In this document: piece by piece, positions 34,115-41,837 of the stretch
Position numbering within the stretch: position 1 is the first letter of the stretch
Layout of the letters: each line of letters opens with the position of its first letter
NCBI GenBank assembly: GCA_050246115.1
Contig: JBFWWP010000024.1
Span: forward strand, 40,596-104,595
Direction of reading: 5' to 3'
Origin: JBFWWP01 sp050246115
Lineage (GTDB): Bacteria > Planctomycetota > UBA8108 > UBA1146 > JAJFFE01
DNA length: 64,000 nt
The notes under the pieces: model-generated
What the model was told of the DNA's origin: nothing
The model's database searches: none
The model's input: the letters and a program-made list of their open reading frames with translations, nothing else
Program-made: the position numbers and the translations under genes

Positions 34115-34873
34115 CTAGCCCACGCGTCCGACGTCGTTCACCACGCGACCCAGAGCCTGGTCTTGCTGCGTGATCATGCGCTGATTGGCCTCGTATGCGC
34201 GGGACGTGCGAATCAAGGTGACCATCTCTTGCACCGCGCTGACCGTGCTGCGCTCCAGGAAGCCCTGGTGGACTCGAGCAGCCGCCGGTCCGGGCGCAGC
34301 GCCATCGACCAACGCGTAGCGATTCCCTCCCACGGGCTGGTAGCGCTTCGGGTCCGCCGAGCCTTGGATCCACAGCTTGGCGACGACTTCACCATCGACG
34401 CTCACTTGTCCGTCCTCCGCGATGGCGAGTTGACCATCGGGCACGCGGATCGGACGACCGCGATCATCGAGCACCTGAGCGGCACCGTCGGCCATCACCA
34501 GGAGCCCTGACTCGGACTTCGCGAAGTTGCCGGCACGCGTGAAGAGCCGGTCGTCCCCGGCGGCGACCGTGAACCAACCGTCCCCTTCGAGTGCGACATC
34601 GAGCGAGTTCCCGGTCTGCTGCATCAGGCCGTTCGCGGGGTCGAAAGCGACCTCGTGGACGAACAGTCCGCCGCCCACCCGATCTAAGATCTGACGACGC
34701 GAGACCTCGAGTCGCGGCGGCTCCTTGGCCTCGTTCAGGCGCTCCTGGAACACCGCGAACGAGCGCTTGAAGCCGGGCGTGTCGACGTTCGCCAGGTTGT
34801 TGGCGACGACGTCCATGCGCGTCTCCGCGGCGAGCGATCCTGCCGCGCTGAGGTACATCCCGAGAGAAGACAC
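34115..34873 (-). CDS. flgF: Proximal rod protein FlgF
   Basis: 252 aa. The N-terminus MYLSAAGSLAAETRMDVVANNLANVDTPGFKRSFAVFQERL has the rod-family ANN-LAN-x-xT-x-GF motif. The middle is LMQQTGNSLDVALEGDGWFTVAAGDDRLFTRAGNF, and the C-terminus STVSAVQEMVTLIRTSRAYEANQRMITQQDQALGRVVNDVGRV. The paralogue order flgF-flgG supports FlgF over FlgG. The start is GTG 34873 with GAAAGGGACTTCGA upstream; ATG 34858 is a possible alternative. It is the first gene of the flagellar transcript in this window. Confidence 0.93.
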   Translation of the reverse strand: MSSLGMYLSAAGSLAAETRMDVVANNLANVDTPGFKRSFAVFQERLNEAKEPPRLEVSRRQILDRVGGGLFVHEVAFDPANGLMQQTGNSLDVALEGDGWFTVAAGDDRLFTRAGNFAKSESGLLVMADGAAQVLDDRGRPIRVPDGQLAIAEDGQVSVDGEVVAKLWIQGSADPKRYQPVGGNRYALVDGAAPGPAAARVHQGFLERSTVSAVQEMVTLIRTSRAYEANQRMITQQDQALGRVVNDVGRVG

Positions 34874-35170
34874 GGGTCGAAGTCCCTTTCACGATGAGAG
34901 GTCCGGAGCGGGTGACGTTCCGGAGCCCGGAAGCAGCGCCCGTGCCGTGGCGGCGCGATTTCTCCCGGGGACGCGCCCCAACGACCCGCAAATGTTCTCA
35001 CCATAGGACGTTATGGATGATCGACCCGCGCCGGGGGCCGTTTGGGGGAGGCCCGTCGCCAGCGACTTGGATACGGCAGGAACCGCCGGTCGAGCCAGGT
35101 TCTGCCCCTTCGCTCGAGCCCGGGGGCGCGCTGAGACTCCTGCTCCGTGTCGGACCCGCCGACACGTTTC

Positions 35171-35365
35171 CATGGAGTTCCTGAGCCCCAGCTCGGCGCG
35201 GGTTCCGCAGTGCTACTCCAAGCCTCGCGTGATCGCCCACTTACACGAACCACGCACTTTGGCGCGCCGTCTGCTCTTAGTCGGGTCCAACCTGCAATGG
35301 CCCCCTTGTCCCGGGGAGTGGGCTCCCTGCCTCGTTCTGCGGCAACCCGGGTTTCTTCAGAACAG
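35171..35365 (+). ncRNA. ssrS: 6S-like regulatory RNA
   Basis: About 195 nt that fold like 6S RNA. The outer helix is GTTC(C)TGA 35177-35184 with TCAGAAC 35357-35363. The main helix is GGGTT-CCGCAG 35200-35210 with CTGCGG(C)AACCC 35337-35348, one bulge. A large internal bubble follows (24 nt on the 5' side, 13 nt on the 3' side), then the inner helix GCCCACT 35235-35241 with AGTGGGC 35317-35323 and a terminal arm. The closing-stem/central-bubble/terminal-arm design mimics an open promoter that binds sigma-70 RNA polymerase. A strong terminator follows directly. No reading frame fits. The call rests on architecture alone, so it remains tentative. Confidence 0.5.
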
Positions 35366-35401
35366 CAAGGCGACGGCGGCAACCCGTCGCCTTGTTTTTT
35401 T
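35366..35401 (+). terminator. Intrinsic terminator after the 6S-like RNA
   Basis: An 11-bp perfect stem, CAAGGCGACGG / CCGTCGCCTTG, with a 7-base loop (CGGCAAC), is followed by seven T residues. It is the strongest intrinsic terminator in the window. With no plus-strand protein gene upstream, it points to a non-coding transcript ending here. Confidence 0.88.
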
Positions 35402-35633
35402 CTTTGGCGAGGCGCGTTCTGTCGACGCGGCACGCCAGCCGAACCGCTCCCTCCGAAGGTGTGACGCACGGCGGCTGCCGCTCGAGGTCTGCGCGGGAGC
35501 GGCGGAGCACTTCAGACGAAAGTGCGCACCGACATGCGTTGCGAGTTCACCAGCGGAACGGTACCGTGCCCCGATCGCACTCAGAGTCTGGCACGAGTTG
35601 GACACCTCGGAGGGTGACTCGTGCGCCCGCCGT

Positions 35634-35718
35634 GCGAGGGTGGCGAAATTGGCAGACGCGCAGGGTTTAGGTTCCTGTCCCGAAAGGGGTGGGGGTTCAA
35701 GTCCCCCCCTTCGCACCA
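35634..35718 (+). tRNA. tRNA-Leu (anticodon UAG)
   Basis: 85 nt class II tRNA with encoded CCA. Acceptor GCGAGGG pairs with CCTTCGC (one G-U). The D-arm is GCG...CGC around AAATTGGCAGA. The anticodon stem is CAGGG/TCCTG with loop TTTAGGT, so the anticodon is UAG (reads CUN Leu). The variable arm is CCC-GAAA-GGG, and the T-arm is GGGGG-TTCAAGT-CCCCC. The discriminator A and CCA occupy 35715-35718. Confidence 0.96.
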
Positions 35719-35755
35719 CTTCTCTGAGTTGCCCAGTTTCTCAGGCGTCGAATTC

Positions 35756-36958
35756 TCAGGCGCCGAATTTGTCGAGCCGACCCGCGTGCGCCAGCGCGAG
35801 CGGCAGTAGCTCCTGCGCGCACAGCGTCTGCAAGTCCCCGCCCAACACTGCGCGCTCGTCGAACGACACCGGCATGGGCACACTCGAGCGCGAGTGGAGA
35901 ATCACCGGAACCGGGTGCCACGAGTGTTCGCGATGGAGCGTCGGCGTCGAGTGATCTCCGGTGATGATCAACGCGTCCGCACCGAGCGCCTCGAGCAACG
36001 GAACGTCGCGATCGATGGTCTCGAGGGCTGCGACCTTGCCTCGGAAGTCCCCGCTGTGCCCCGCGGTGTCGGCGTCCTTGGTATGGATGAAGAAGAAGTC
36101 GTAATGGTCCCAGTGCTCACGGGCCACCGCGATCTGATCCGCGAGAGACTTGCCCGGACTGAGGATCTTCATCCCCACGAGGCTCGCCACTCCGCGGTAC
36201 ATCGGGTAGATCGCGATCGCGGCGGCGCGCAGGCCATAGCGCTCCGCGAAGGTCTCGATCACCGGCCGGGACGAGAAGCCGCGCAGCAGCAGACCCGACG
36301 CGTTCGTCTCGCCTCGCAGCAGCGCACACGCCTGCTTCAGAAAGTCGTCGACGAGCCCGGCCGTGCGTTGCGACGGAACGTCGAGGCCCACGATCGGCAA
36401 CGGCGCCTTGCCCTCGACCTGCGGATCGTTGTCGTTGAGTCGGTGTCCCAACCCGTCGCCCCGCAACACCAACGTGAAGCGGTGCTGCTTCCCCGGCAAG
36501 ATCACGAAGTCCCCGTCCCGGAGGCGCACGCCGGCGCGCAGGCGCTCGCACAGGCGCTGGCACTCGGCGTCAGTGGGACGTCCCGCACGACGATCGCGAA
36601 TGTTGCCTGCGGCGTCGAGCGTGCAGAAGTTGCCGCGCGCCGCAATCTCCCCGGGGGCCAACGGATAGTCGGACCCCAAAGCCTCGAGGAGCCCGCGCCC
36701 GAAGTCGATGCGACGCGGGTCGTAGCCAAAGAGGGACAGGTGCCCCGGACCGGAGCCCGGCGTGAGACCAGCGTCGAGGATGCGCGCGCGCCCGGTCGAC
36801 GATCGTGCCGCGAGGGCGTCGAGGTGCGGTAGGTTCGCCGCCTCGAGTTCGGTCTTGCCGCCGTGATCGGGGTGGGGCAATCCCCCCAGTCCGTCGATCA
36901 CGAGGAACACGATCTTGCCACCATCGGAGCGGATGATCTCTTGCGGCGGAGCCGGCAT
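35756..36958 (-). CDS. apgM: Cofactor-independent phosphoglycerate mutase, archaeal type
   Basis: 400 aa alkaline-phosphatase-superfamily mutase that interconverts 2- and 3-phosphoglycerate. Family marks are KIVFLVIDGLGGLPHPDHGGKTELEAANLPHLDALA (first metal Asp and the T-x-LEAA-x-x-P motif), GSGPGHLSLFGYDP (catalytic Ser region), VGLDVPSQRTAGLVDDFLKQA, FFFIHTKDADTAGHSGDF and ALIITGDHSTPTLHREHSWHPVPVIL (metal His/Asp residues). All key metal ligands seem present. The SD GGGAGG lies inside a perfect 12-bp palindrome immediately upstream of ATG 36958. Confidence 0.95.
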   Translation of the reverse strand: MPAPPQEIIRSDGGKIVFLVIDGLGGLPHPDHGGKTELEAANLPHLDALAARSSTGRARILDAGLTPGSGPGHLSLFGYDPRRIDFGRGLLEALGSDYPLAPGEIAARGNFCTLDAAGNIRDRRAGRPTDAECQRLCERLRAGVRLRDGDFVILPGKQHRFTLVLRGDGLGHRLNDNDPQVEGKAPLPIVGLDVPSQRTAGLVDDFLKQACALLRGETNASGLLLRGFSSRPVIETFAERYGLRAAAIAIYPMYRGVASLVGMKILSPGKSLADQIAVAREHWDHYDFFFIHTKDADTAGHSGDFRGKVAALETIDRDVPLLEALGADALIITGDHSTPTLHREHSWHPVPVILHSRSSVPMPVSFDERAVLGGDLQTLCAQELLPLALAHAGRLDKFGA

Positions 36959-37225
36959 GGGAGGCCTCCCATTGGGAATCGGACACTACGTCGTCGACAA
37001 AACACTACATCGGGGATCGCGCGGCAGTATTCCGCGGCCCGTCACGAGCTGCAAGAGGGGCGGCGGCGCGGTGCCGAGCGCGCGCTCCGGTGCGGCGTGA
37101 GCACCAACTCGGCGCGACTCGACCCTGCGTGGTCGCGGTGACGCGCCCAGCCACACGCAACGTCGTCCGCGATCGTCTCGAAAAACCCGCGCGTCGGCGC
37201 GCCGTTTCGGGCTACGATCCGCGCC
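36959..37225. other. Divergent intergenic region (apgM / glycosyltransferase)
   Basis: 267 bp between divergent genes. Apart from the apgM SD palindrome, I see a direct repeat ACACTAC at 36983-36989 and 37002-37008, 19 bp apart, which could be an operator. I could not place promoter boxes with confidence. Confidence 0.35.
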
Positions 37226-38419
37226 ATGACCACGAGCACGAGCCTAAAAATCGCTGTGACCCATACGCGCTTCTCGTACACCGGCGGAGTCGAAAAGTAC
37301 ATTTACTCGCTCGTGACCCGACTGCTGGACCACGGGCACGAGGTCCACTACTTCGCGCACCGTTGGGAGCCGTTCGAGCACGAGCGCCTCACGTTTCACC
37401 GGGTCCCGATGCTCCGCTTTCCGAAAATGCTGCGCGTCGTCAGTTTCGACCGCGCCTGTAATCGCATGCTCGCGCGCGGCCAGTTCGACCTGGTTCACGG
37501 GTTCACCAAAACCACGCGCCAAGACATCTACACGGACGGCTCCGGCTGCCTAGAGGACTACCTCGAGGCAACCTTGTGGGATCGCCCACGTTGGTATCGT
37601 CGACTCTATCGGCTGAGCCCACACCAGCTCGCGATTGCCGCGATGGAGCGAGGACGATTCCAGCGCGACGCGATTCGGCGAATCATCCCCATGGCCCGCT
37701 TCGTCGCGGATCAAATCCTGAGTCGCTACGACGTCGACCCGAAGCGCGTCGAAGTCGTCTACAACGGCGTCGAACTCGATCACTTCCACCCCCGACACCG
37801 CGCCACGCTCGGACGTGCATTTCGGCAAACGCACGGTGTCGACGACGATACTCCGGTGCTGTTGTTCGTCGGCAACGACTGGCGTCGCAAGGGACTCGAC
37901 GTGGTCCTCCGGGCCCTGCCCGAGATTCGCGAGCGCCTCGGCCACCCGGTCCCACTCCTTTTCGTCGCCGGGCACGACAACCGGCCGGACTCCTATCGAC
38001 GACTCGCAGAACGACTGGGTGTGGCAACGCAGGTACGCTGGCTGGGGTCGGTGCGAGAGATCCGCGACCCGTTCGCGGCGGCCGATCTGTTCTTGTTCCC
38101 CAGCCGTTACGACGTCTTTGGCAACGTCGGGCTCGAAGCCCTCGCGAGCGGGGTGCCGTCGATCCTTTCGGCCCGCGCCGGTGTCAGCGAGATCCTCGAC
38201 GGCAGCATCGGGGGCGAACGCCTCGACGACCCCGACAGCGCCCGCGAACTCGCGGATCGTACGGTACGCTTGCTCGCACCGCGCGAACTCGCGGGACGCC
38301 GCGAAGCCGCGCGTCGCCTGGCGGAGCCGTACTCGTGGGACGCCCACTTTCGGCGAATCCTCGAGATCTATGGCGAGGTCCTGGCCGAGAAGCGATCGCC
38401 GAGCGAGCGACGCCCATGA
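37226..38419 (+). CDS. GT4 glycosyltransferase, WaaG-like
   Basis: 397 aa GT-B fold enzyme. The acceptor-side N-terminal domain has KIAVTHTRFSYTGGVEKYIYSLVTRLLDHGHEVHYFAH. The donor-side domain has VEVVYNGVELDHFHPRHR, LLFVGNDWRRKGLDVVLRAL, RWLGSVREIRDPFAAADLFLFPSRYDVFGNVGLEALASGVPSILSARAGVSEIL, with the E-x(7)-E-type retaining motif in YDVFGNVGLEALASG. It resembles WaaG, the lipopolysaccharide inner-core glucosyltransferase, so it probably builds the outer-membrane glycolipid core. It is coupled to the next glycosyltransferase by an ATGA overlap. Confidence 0.85.
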   Translation: MTTSTSLKIAVTHTRFSYTGGVEKYIYSLVTRLLDHGHEVHYFAHRWEPFEHERLTFHRVPMLRFPKMLRVVSFDRACNRMLARGQFDLVHGFTKTTRQDIYTDGSGCLEDYLEATLWDRPRWYRRLYRLSPHQLAIAAMERGRFQRDAIRRIIPMARFVADQILSRYDVDPKRVEVVYNGVELDHFHPRHRATLGRAFRQTHGVDDDTPVLLFVGNDWRRKGLDVVLRALPEIRERLGHPVPLLFVAGHDNRPDSYRRLAERLGVATQVRWLGSVREIRDPFAAADLFLFPSRYDVFGNVGLEALASGVPSILSARAGVSEILDGSIGGERLDDPDSARELADRTVRLLAPRELAGRREAARRLAEPYSWDAHFRRILEIYGEVLAEKRSPSERRP

Positions 38420-39546
38420 CATCGTCACCCGCTCTCTCCCAGGCGCTGCGCACCTTGCACATCAACACCGAACGCACCTGGCGCGGCGGCGAGAAGCAGG
38501 CGCTGTCGCTCATGAATGGCCTGCGGGAACTCGGACACGGAGTCGAGCTGATCTGCCCGCCCGGTGCGCCGCTCGCGGAACGCGCGGCGGCGTGTGGCCT
38601 CACGGTGCACGAGATTCGCATGCGCGGCGAACTCAACCCAGTGGCCGTCGCCCGGGTCGCGCAGGTCATGCGCCGAGGATTCGACGTTTGCCACATGCAC
38701 ACGTCCCACGCCCACACCTTTGGCGTCCTCGCACGCGGCCTGCGGAGGCGCCCGATCACCGTGGTCAGTCGTCGCGTCGACTTCTCCATCTACCGTCGGG
38801 GTACGTTGGGCCTGAATTGGATCAAGTACCGTTGGGGAGTCGACCGTTACGTGGCGATCTCGCATGCCATCCGCGAGGTTCTGGTGCGAGACGGCATTGC
38901 CAGTGAACGCATCTCGGTCGTGCACTCGGGGGTCGACGCGCCAGCCCCCGCAGAGCGTTCGGTCGAGTCGCTGCGCCGCGAGTTGGGAATTCCTGATGCG
39001 GCACCCGTCGTCGGCAACGTCGCCCACCTGGCCTCGCACAAGGGACAGATCCACTTGGTGTCCGCAATGGCCGAGCTGCACCGACAGTTCCCGGAGCTTC
39101 ATCTGGTGGTCGTTGGCGAGGGTGAAGAGCGGGCGCGACTGGAGGCACGGGTGGCAGAGCTGCAACTGGGAGGCGTCGTTCACCTCACCGGCTTCCAGCG
39201 CGACGTATCCTCGTTTCTCGATCTGTTCGACGTATTCTGCATGCCGAGCGTCCAGGAAGGTCTGTGCACGAGCATTCTCGACGCGTTCCGATGGGGCCTC
39301 CCGACGGTCGCGTCCAACACGGGCGGCATTCCCGAACTCGTTCGACCACGCGCCACCGGACTGCTCGCTCGCCCCGGTGATCCCGCTGATCTCGCGGCCA
39401 AAATCGGCGAGCTACTGCGCGACCCGGCGCTCGGCCGTCAGCTCGCCGAGCGCGCCCAACGCCTCGCCGTCGAGGAGTTCTCGGTCGAGGCCATGGTCCG
39501 CGGCAACCTCGCGGTCTACGACAAAACGTTGTCCGAAACCCGCTGA
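38416..39546 (+). CDS. GT4 glycosyltransferase
   Basis: 376 aa GT-B enzyme. It starts at ATG 38416, overlapping the WaaG-like stop. The N-terminal domain begins LRTLHINTERTWRGGEKQALSLMNGLRELGHGVELICPPGAPL. The C-terminal domain includes VVHSGVDAPAP, PVVGNVAHLASHKGQIHLVSAMAEL, LVVVGEGEERARLEARV, VHLTGFQRDVSSFLDLFDVFCMPSVQEGLCTSILDAFRWGLPTVASNTGGIPELV. EGLCTSILDA stands at the usual E-x(7)-E/D position. A longer in-frame extension to 37576 lies inside the previous gene and was rejected. Likely LPS or polysaccharide assembly; acceptor unknown. Confidence 0.87.
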   Translation: MTSSPALSQALRTLHINTERTWRGGEKQALSLMNGLRELGHGVELICPPGAPLAERAAACGLTVHEIRMRGELNPVAVARVAQVMRRGFDVCHMHTSHAHTFGVLARGLRRRPITVVSRRVDFSIYRRGTLGLNWIKYRWGVDRYVAISHAIREVLVRDGIASERISVVHSGVDAPAPAERSVESLRRELGIPDAAPVVGNVAHLASHKGQIHLVSAMAELHRQFPELHLVVVGEGEERARLEARVAELQLGGVVHLTGFQRDVSSFLDLFDVFCMPSVQEGLCTSILDAFRWGLPTVASNTGGIPELVRPRATGLLARPGDPADLAAKIGELLRDPALGRQLAERAQRLAVEEFSVEAMVRGNLAVYDKTLSETR

Positions 39547-39589
39547 GGGGCGGCTCCCCGGGCCGCCGCAGCAAATTGCAGACAAGTGC

Positions 39590-39625
39590 TTGAAGCTGAA
39601 TCCTGGTGTTTGATATACCAAACAC
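39590..39625 (+). promoter_or_regulatory. Sigma-70-like promoter with operator-like palindrome over the -10
   Basis: TTGAAG (39590-39595), an 18-base spacer and TATACC (39614-39619) form a plausible promoter 180 bp ahead of the dockerin-tailed gene at 39800. The -10 sits inside a 7-bp perfect inverted repeat, GTGTTTG / CAAACAC (39606-39612 and 39619-39625), around ATATAC. That is the geometry of a repressor site. No local regulator gene is an obvious partner. Confidence 0.4.
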
Positions 39626-39799
39626 GAGCGATCGAAGCCTCCGCCTCCTCTTCTCCAGCCAGAGCCCCACCCCGAGCCGATGATCGGCCCGGTCCGTGGC
39701 CACCGCCCGGTAGGGGTCCCGGTCCATGCGAGGGCGCGAGAGCAAGACGGGGGCACAGGGCCCAAGCCACTCAGGAAGCGTGCGAAGGAGCCATCCGGA

Positions 39800-41290
39800 A
39801 TGCGAGCGAAGTCCACCCCCCGAGTCGAGCTCGGGGTTCTCGGCGTGTTGTGCTTGATCTGCGCCTCGGCGACCGGCCAAACCGGAGTCGGGGTGGCGCC
39901 CCCACCACTGCCCCCTGCCGGGGTCGGCCAACGCCTGTTCTTCTCGGATCAGACCAACGACGCGGTCTACGTCTGCCAAGATCTCGACGGCGACGGCAAC
40001 GCCAACGGCCCTGGCGAACTCGCGATCTACTACGATGCCAGCTCGCCGGAGCCCGACTTGCAGACTCCACGTTTCGTGGCGGTCGCAGCCGATGGCGTGT
40101 TGTATGTCGGAGACTCGAACGCCGACTTCATCCTACGCCTCGAAGATCTCGATGGCGACGGCGACGCAAATGACCCGGGTGAAGCCTCGATCTACTACGA
40201 CACACTGTCAGGCGGGCCGCTTCTCGTCTCGATCAACAACATGGTCCTCGACGCCCAGGGATCCCTGTTCTTCTCCGACAACGGTACGGCTGCCGGCACC
40301 GAGCGCCACGTCACGCGCATTCAGGACGTGAACGGGGATGGTTACTGTTCGTTCGCGGACGGTGAAGTGTTGGCGATCTATCAGTTCGCCACCACCACGG
40401 GCGTGCTCATCGAACGCCCGAGCGCGCTGGCCTTCGATGTCGACGGCACGTTGCTGGTCTCCGACTACGAGACCGACAACGTTCTTCGACTCGTGGACAC
40501 CAATGGCGATGGCGACGCGAACGACGCGGGGGAGCAACTGCCCTACTTCACCTCGGGCACGCTCCTGCTCAACTTCTCGGAGAGTATGGCGTTCGGGGTC
40601 GCGGCCGGCGGTGCGCGGCCGCTCTACGTCAATGGCGGCCCAGTGCTCGACGCGATCTTCGCCTTCCGGGACAGCGACGCCGACGGGGTGATCGCCAATC
40701 CCCTCGAAACCCGGGTGTTCTGGGATCTCACCCAGGTCGACGGCGTGATCCCTGGCGTGGCGCTGCGGGTGGCGGCGCATCCGTCGGGGGCTCTGTTCGT
40801 CGCCGAGGGAGGACAGACTGCGGCCGGCGTGGGTGACGCGATCGTGGTGCTCGAGGACCTCGACACGAATGGCGACGCCAACGGGGTCGGCGAGGCGCGC
40901 AACTACGTGGACAACGCCAACGCGGCAGGCATCGTCCTCGGTCAACCGATGAGCCTGGCCTTCGAGCCATCGCCTCCGCTGCCTGGGTTCCCCCACTTCG
41001 TGCGCGGCGACTGCAACGACGACGCGCAAGCGAACATTGCGGACGCTGTCTTCCTGCTGGGGTTCCTCTTTCCTGGACCCGGGGGAGCGCCCGTCATCGG
41101 CTGCGACGACGCATGCGACACGAACGACGACGAAACTCTGAACATCGCCGACGCGGTGGCCCTGTTGGGCTCGTTGTTCGGACTACCGACCGTCCCACTC
41201 CCCCCACCCACGTCGTGCGGCGAAGATCCCGACGCAGCGCTCGGTGGAGCCCTCGGCTGCGGCGCGCATCTCTCCTGCCCGCAGCCGTGA
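39800..41290 (+). CDS. Secreted beta-propeller-like protein with dockerin-like tail
   Basis: 496 aa from ATG 39800 (GGAG upstream), with signal peptide LGVLGVLCLICASATG. The body contains six repeats built on a Ca-loop-like D-x-(D/N)-x-D-(G/A) motif followed by (P)GE and YYD/YF (QDLDGDGNANGPGELAIYYD, EDLDGDGDANDPGEASIYYD and degenerate copies), alternating with NHL-like strands, so a six-bladed extracellular propeller is likely. The last about 100 residues form a pair of dockerin-like Ca loops (RGDCNDDAQANIADAVFLLG, CDTNDDETLNIADAVALLG), then a Cys tail CGEDP...CGAHLSC. Function is unknown; probably a surface protein. Confidence 0.8.
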   Translation: MRAKSTPRVELGVLGVLCLICASATGQTGVGVAPPPLPPAGVGQRLFFSDQTNDAVYVCQDLDGDGNANGPGELAIYYDASSPEPDLQTPRFVAVAADGVLYVGDSNADFILRLEDLDGDGDANDPGEASIYYDTLSGGPLLVSINNMVLDAQGSLFFSDNGTAAGTERHVTRIQDVNGDGYCSFADGEVLAIYQFATTTGVLIERPSALAFDVDGTLLVSDYETDNVLRLVDTNGDGDANDAGEQLPYFTSGTLLLNFSESMAFGVAAGGARPLYVNGGPVLDAIFAFRDSDADGVIANPLETRVFWDLTQVDGVIPGVALRVAAHPSGALFVAEGGQTAAGVGDAIVVLEDLDTNGDANGVGEARNYVDNANAAGIVLGQPMSLAFEPSPPLPGFPHFVRGDCNDDAQANIADAVFLLGFLFPGPGGAPVIGCDDACDTNDDETLNIADAVALLGSLFGLPTVPLPPPTSCGEDPDAALGGALGCGAHLSCPQP

Positions 41291-41837
41291 ACGCAGCGTG
41301 AGTCGCGTCTCGAAGCACGCGCGGCGCGTGTCGCTTCGGACGCGGCTGCACGTGCCGAGGGGAGCGTGTCCGCAGGCCACCCGCCGAACCTCGAGAGTTG
41401 CGTCAGGCGGCAGTCAAGCGGCCCGCGCGAGCAGTTGCGTAAGCGGCAAGTCGAGAGCGTCGTTCCTTCCCGACGAAGCACAACGAGCGCTGCGTCCGGC
41501 CACGGGCTGCAAACTATTCCGCGACAAAGACCTAGACGGAGGCTCTTGCGACCGTCGCCGACCACACCCTCCGGAGCTGGTTGAACTGGCTGTTTCACAA
41601 AGCTTTACCGACCGGAGGATTGACCCTAGGGGTGGGTCTTGCTAATGTTTGCAGCAGTGGCCCGGCGAAAATTTGGGTCGTGTTTGGGCTCCCAAGCGTT
41701 AACGAGTTCCCGCTTCTGTGAACGTGTCCCCGGTCGAACTGTTCGCACCACAGTTCTGTACGGGGTCAGGAACGTTGAGGCCCGGACGGGGGCGTTTTGG
41801 GAGAGGGTTCTTGGAGGGGAGAGGATAAGGAGAGGAA
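41291..41837 (+). other. Intergenic region with imperfect hairpin and a promoter
   Basis: 547 bp without a convincing gene. An imperfect long hairpin occupies 41304-41345 directly after the upstream stop. It lacks a T-tract, so termination there is uncertain. A good sigma-70 promoter is called at 41620-41648. The rest shows no repeat or conserved motif I can name. Confidence 0.45.
41620..41648 (+). promoter_or_regulatory. Sigma-70-like promoter of the 41838 gene
   Basis: TTGACC (41620-41625), a 17-base spacer and TAATGT (41643-41648) are close to the housekeeping consensus at ideal spacing. Transcription would begin near 41655 and leave a leader of about 180 bases before ATG 41838. Confidence 0.55.

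Larger units (their letters stand above)
34874..35633. other. Intergenic region flgF to tRNA-Leu
   Basis: It holds the 6S-like RNA and its terminator. The remainder has no convincing protein gene. A 5-bp inverted repeat CCATA...TATGG (35002-35017) lies upstream of flgF. A perfect 8-bp inverted repeat GCACGAGT / ACTCGTGC (35591-35598, 35617-35624) sits just ahead of the tRNA. I could not identify the flgF promoter. Confidence 0.4.

Noticed and set aside
17337..34873. Prophage or genomic-island origin of the flagellar cluster
   Set aside because: Gene order is that of an ordinary late flagellar operon. Codon use looks like the surroundings, and no integrase or phage genes are present. Only the flgH-flgI gap shows mobile DNA.
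35591..35624. Perfect 8-bp inverted repeat just ahead of tRNA-Leu as attachment or operator site
   Set aside because: The arms are separated by 18 bases and there is no integrase or second copy. Not enough to call a function.
41304..41345. Intrinsic terminator after the 39800 gene
   Set aside because: The hairpin is long but imperfect and has no T-tract. It is noted only in the intergenic entry.
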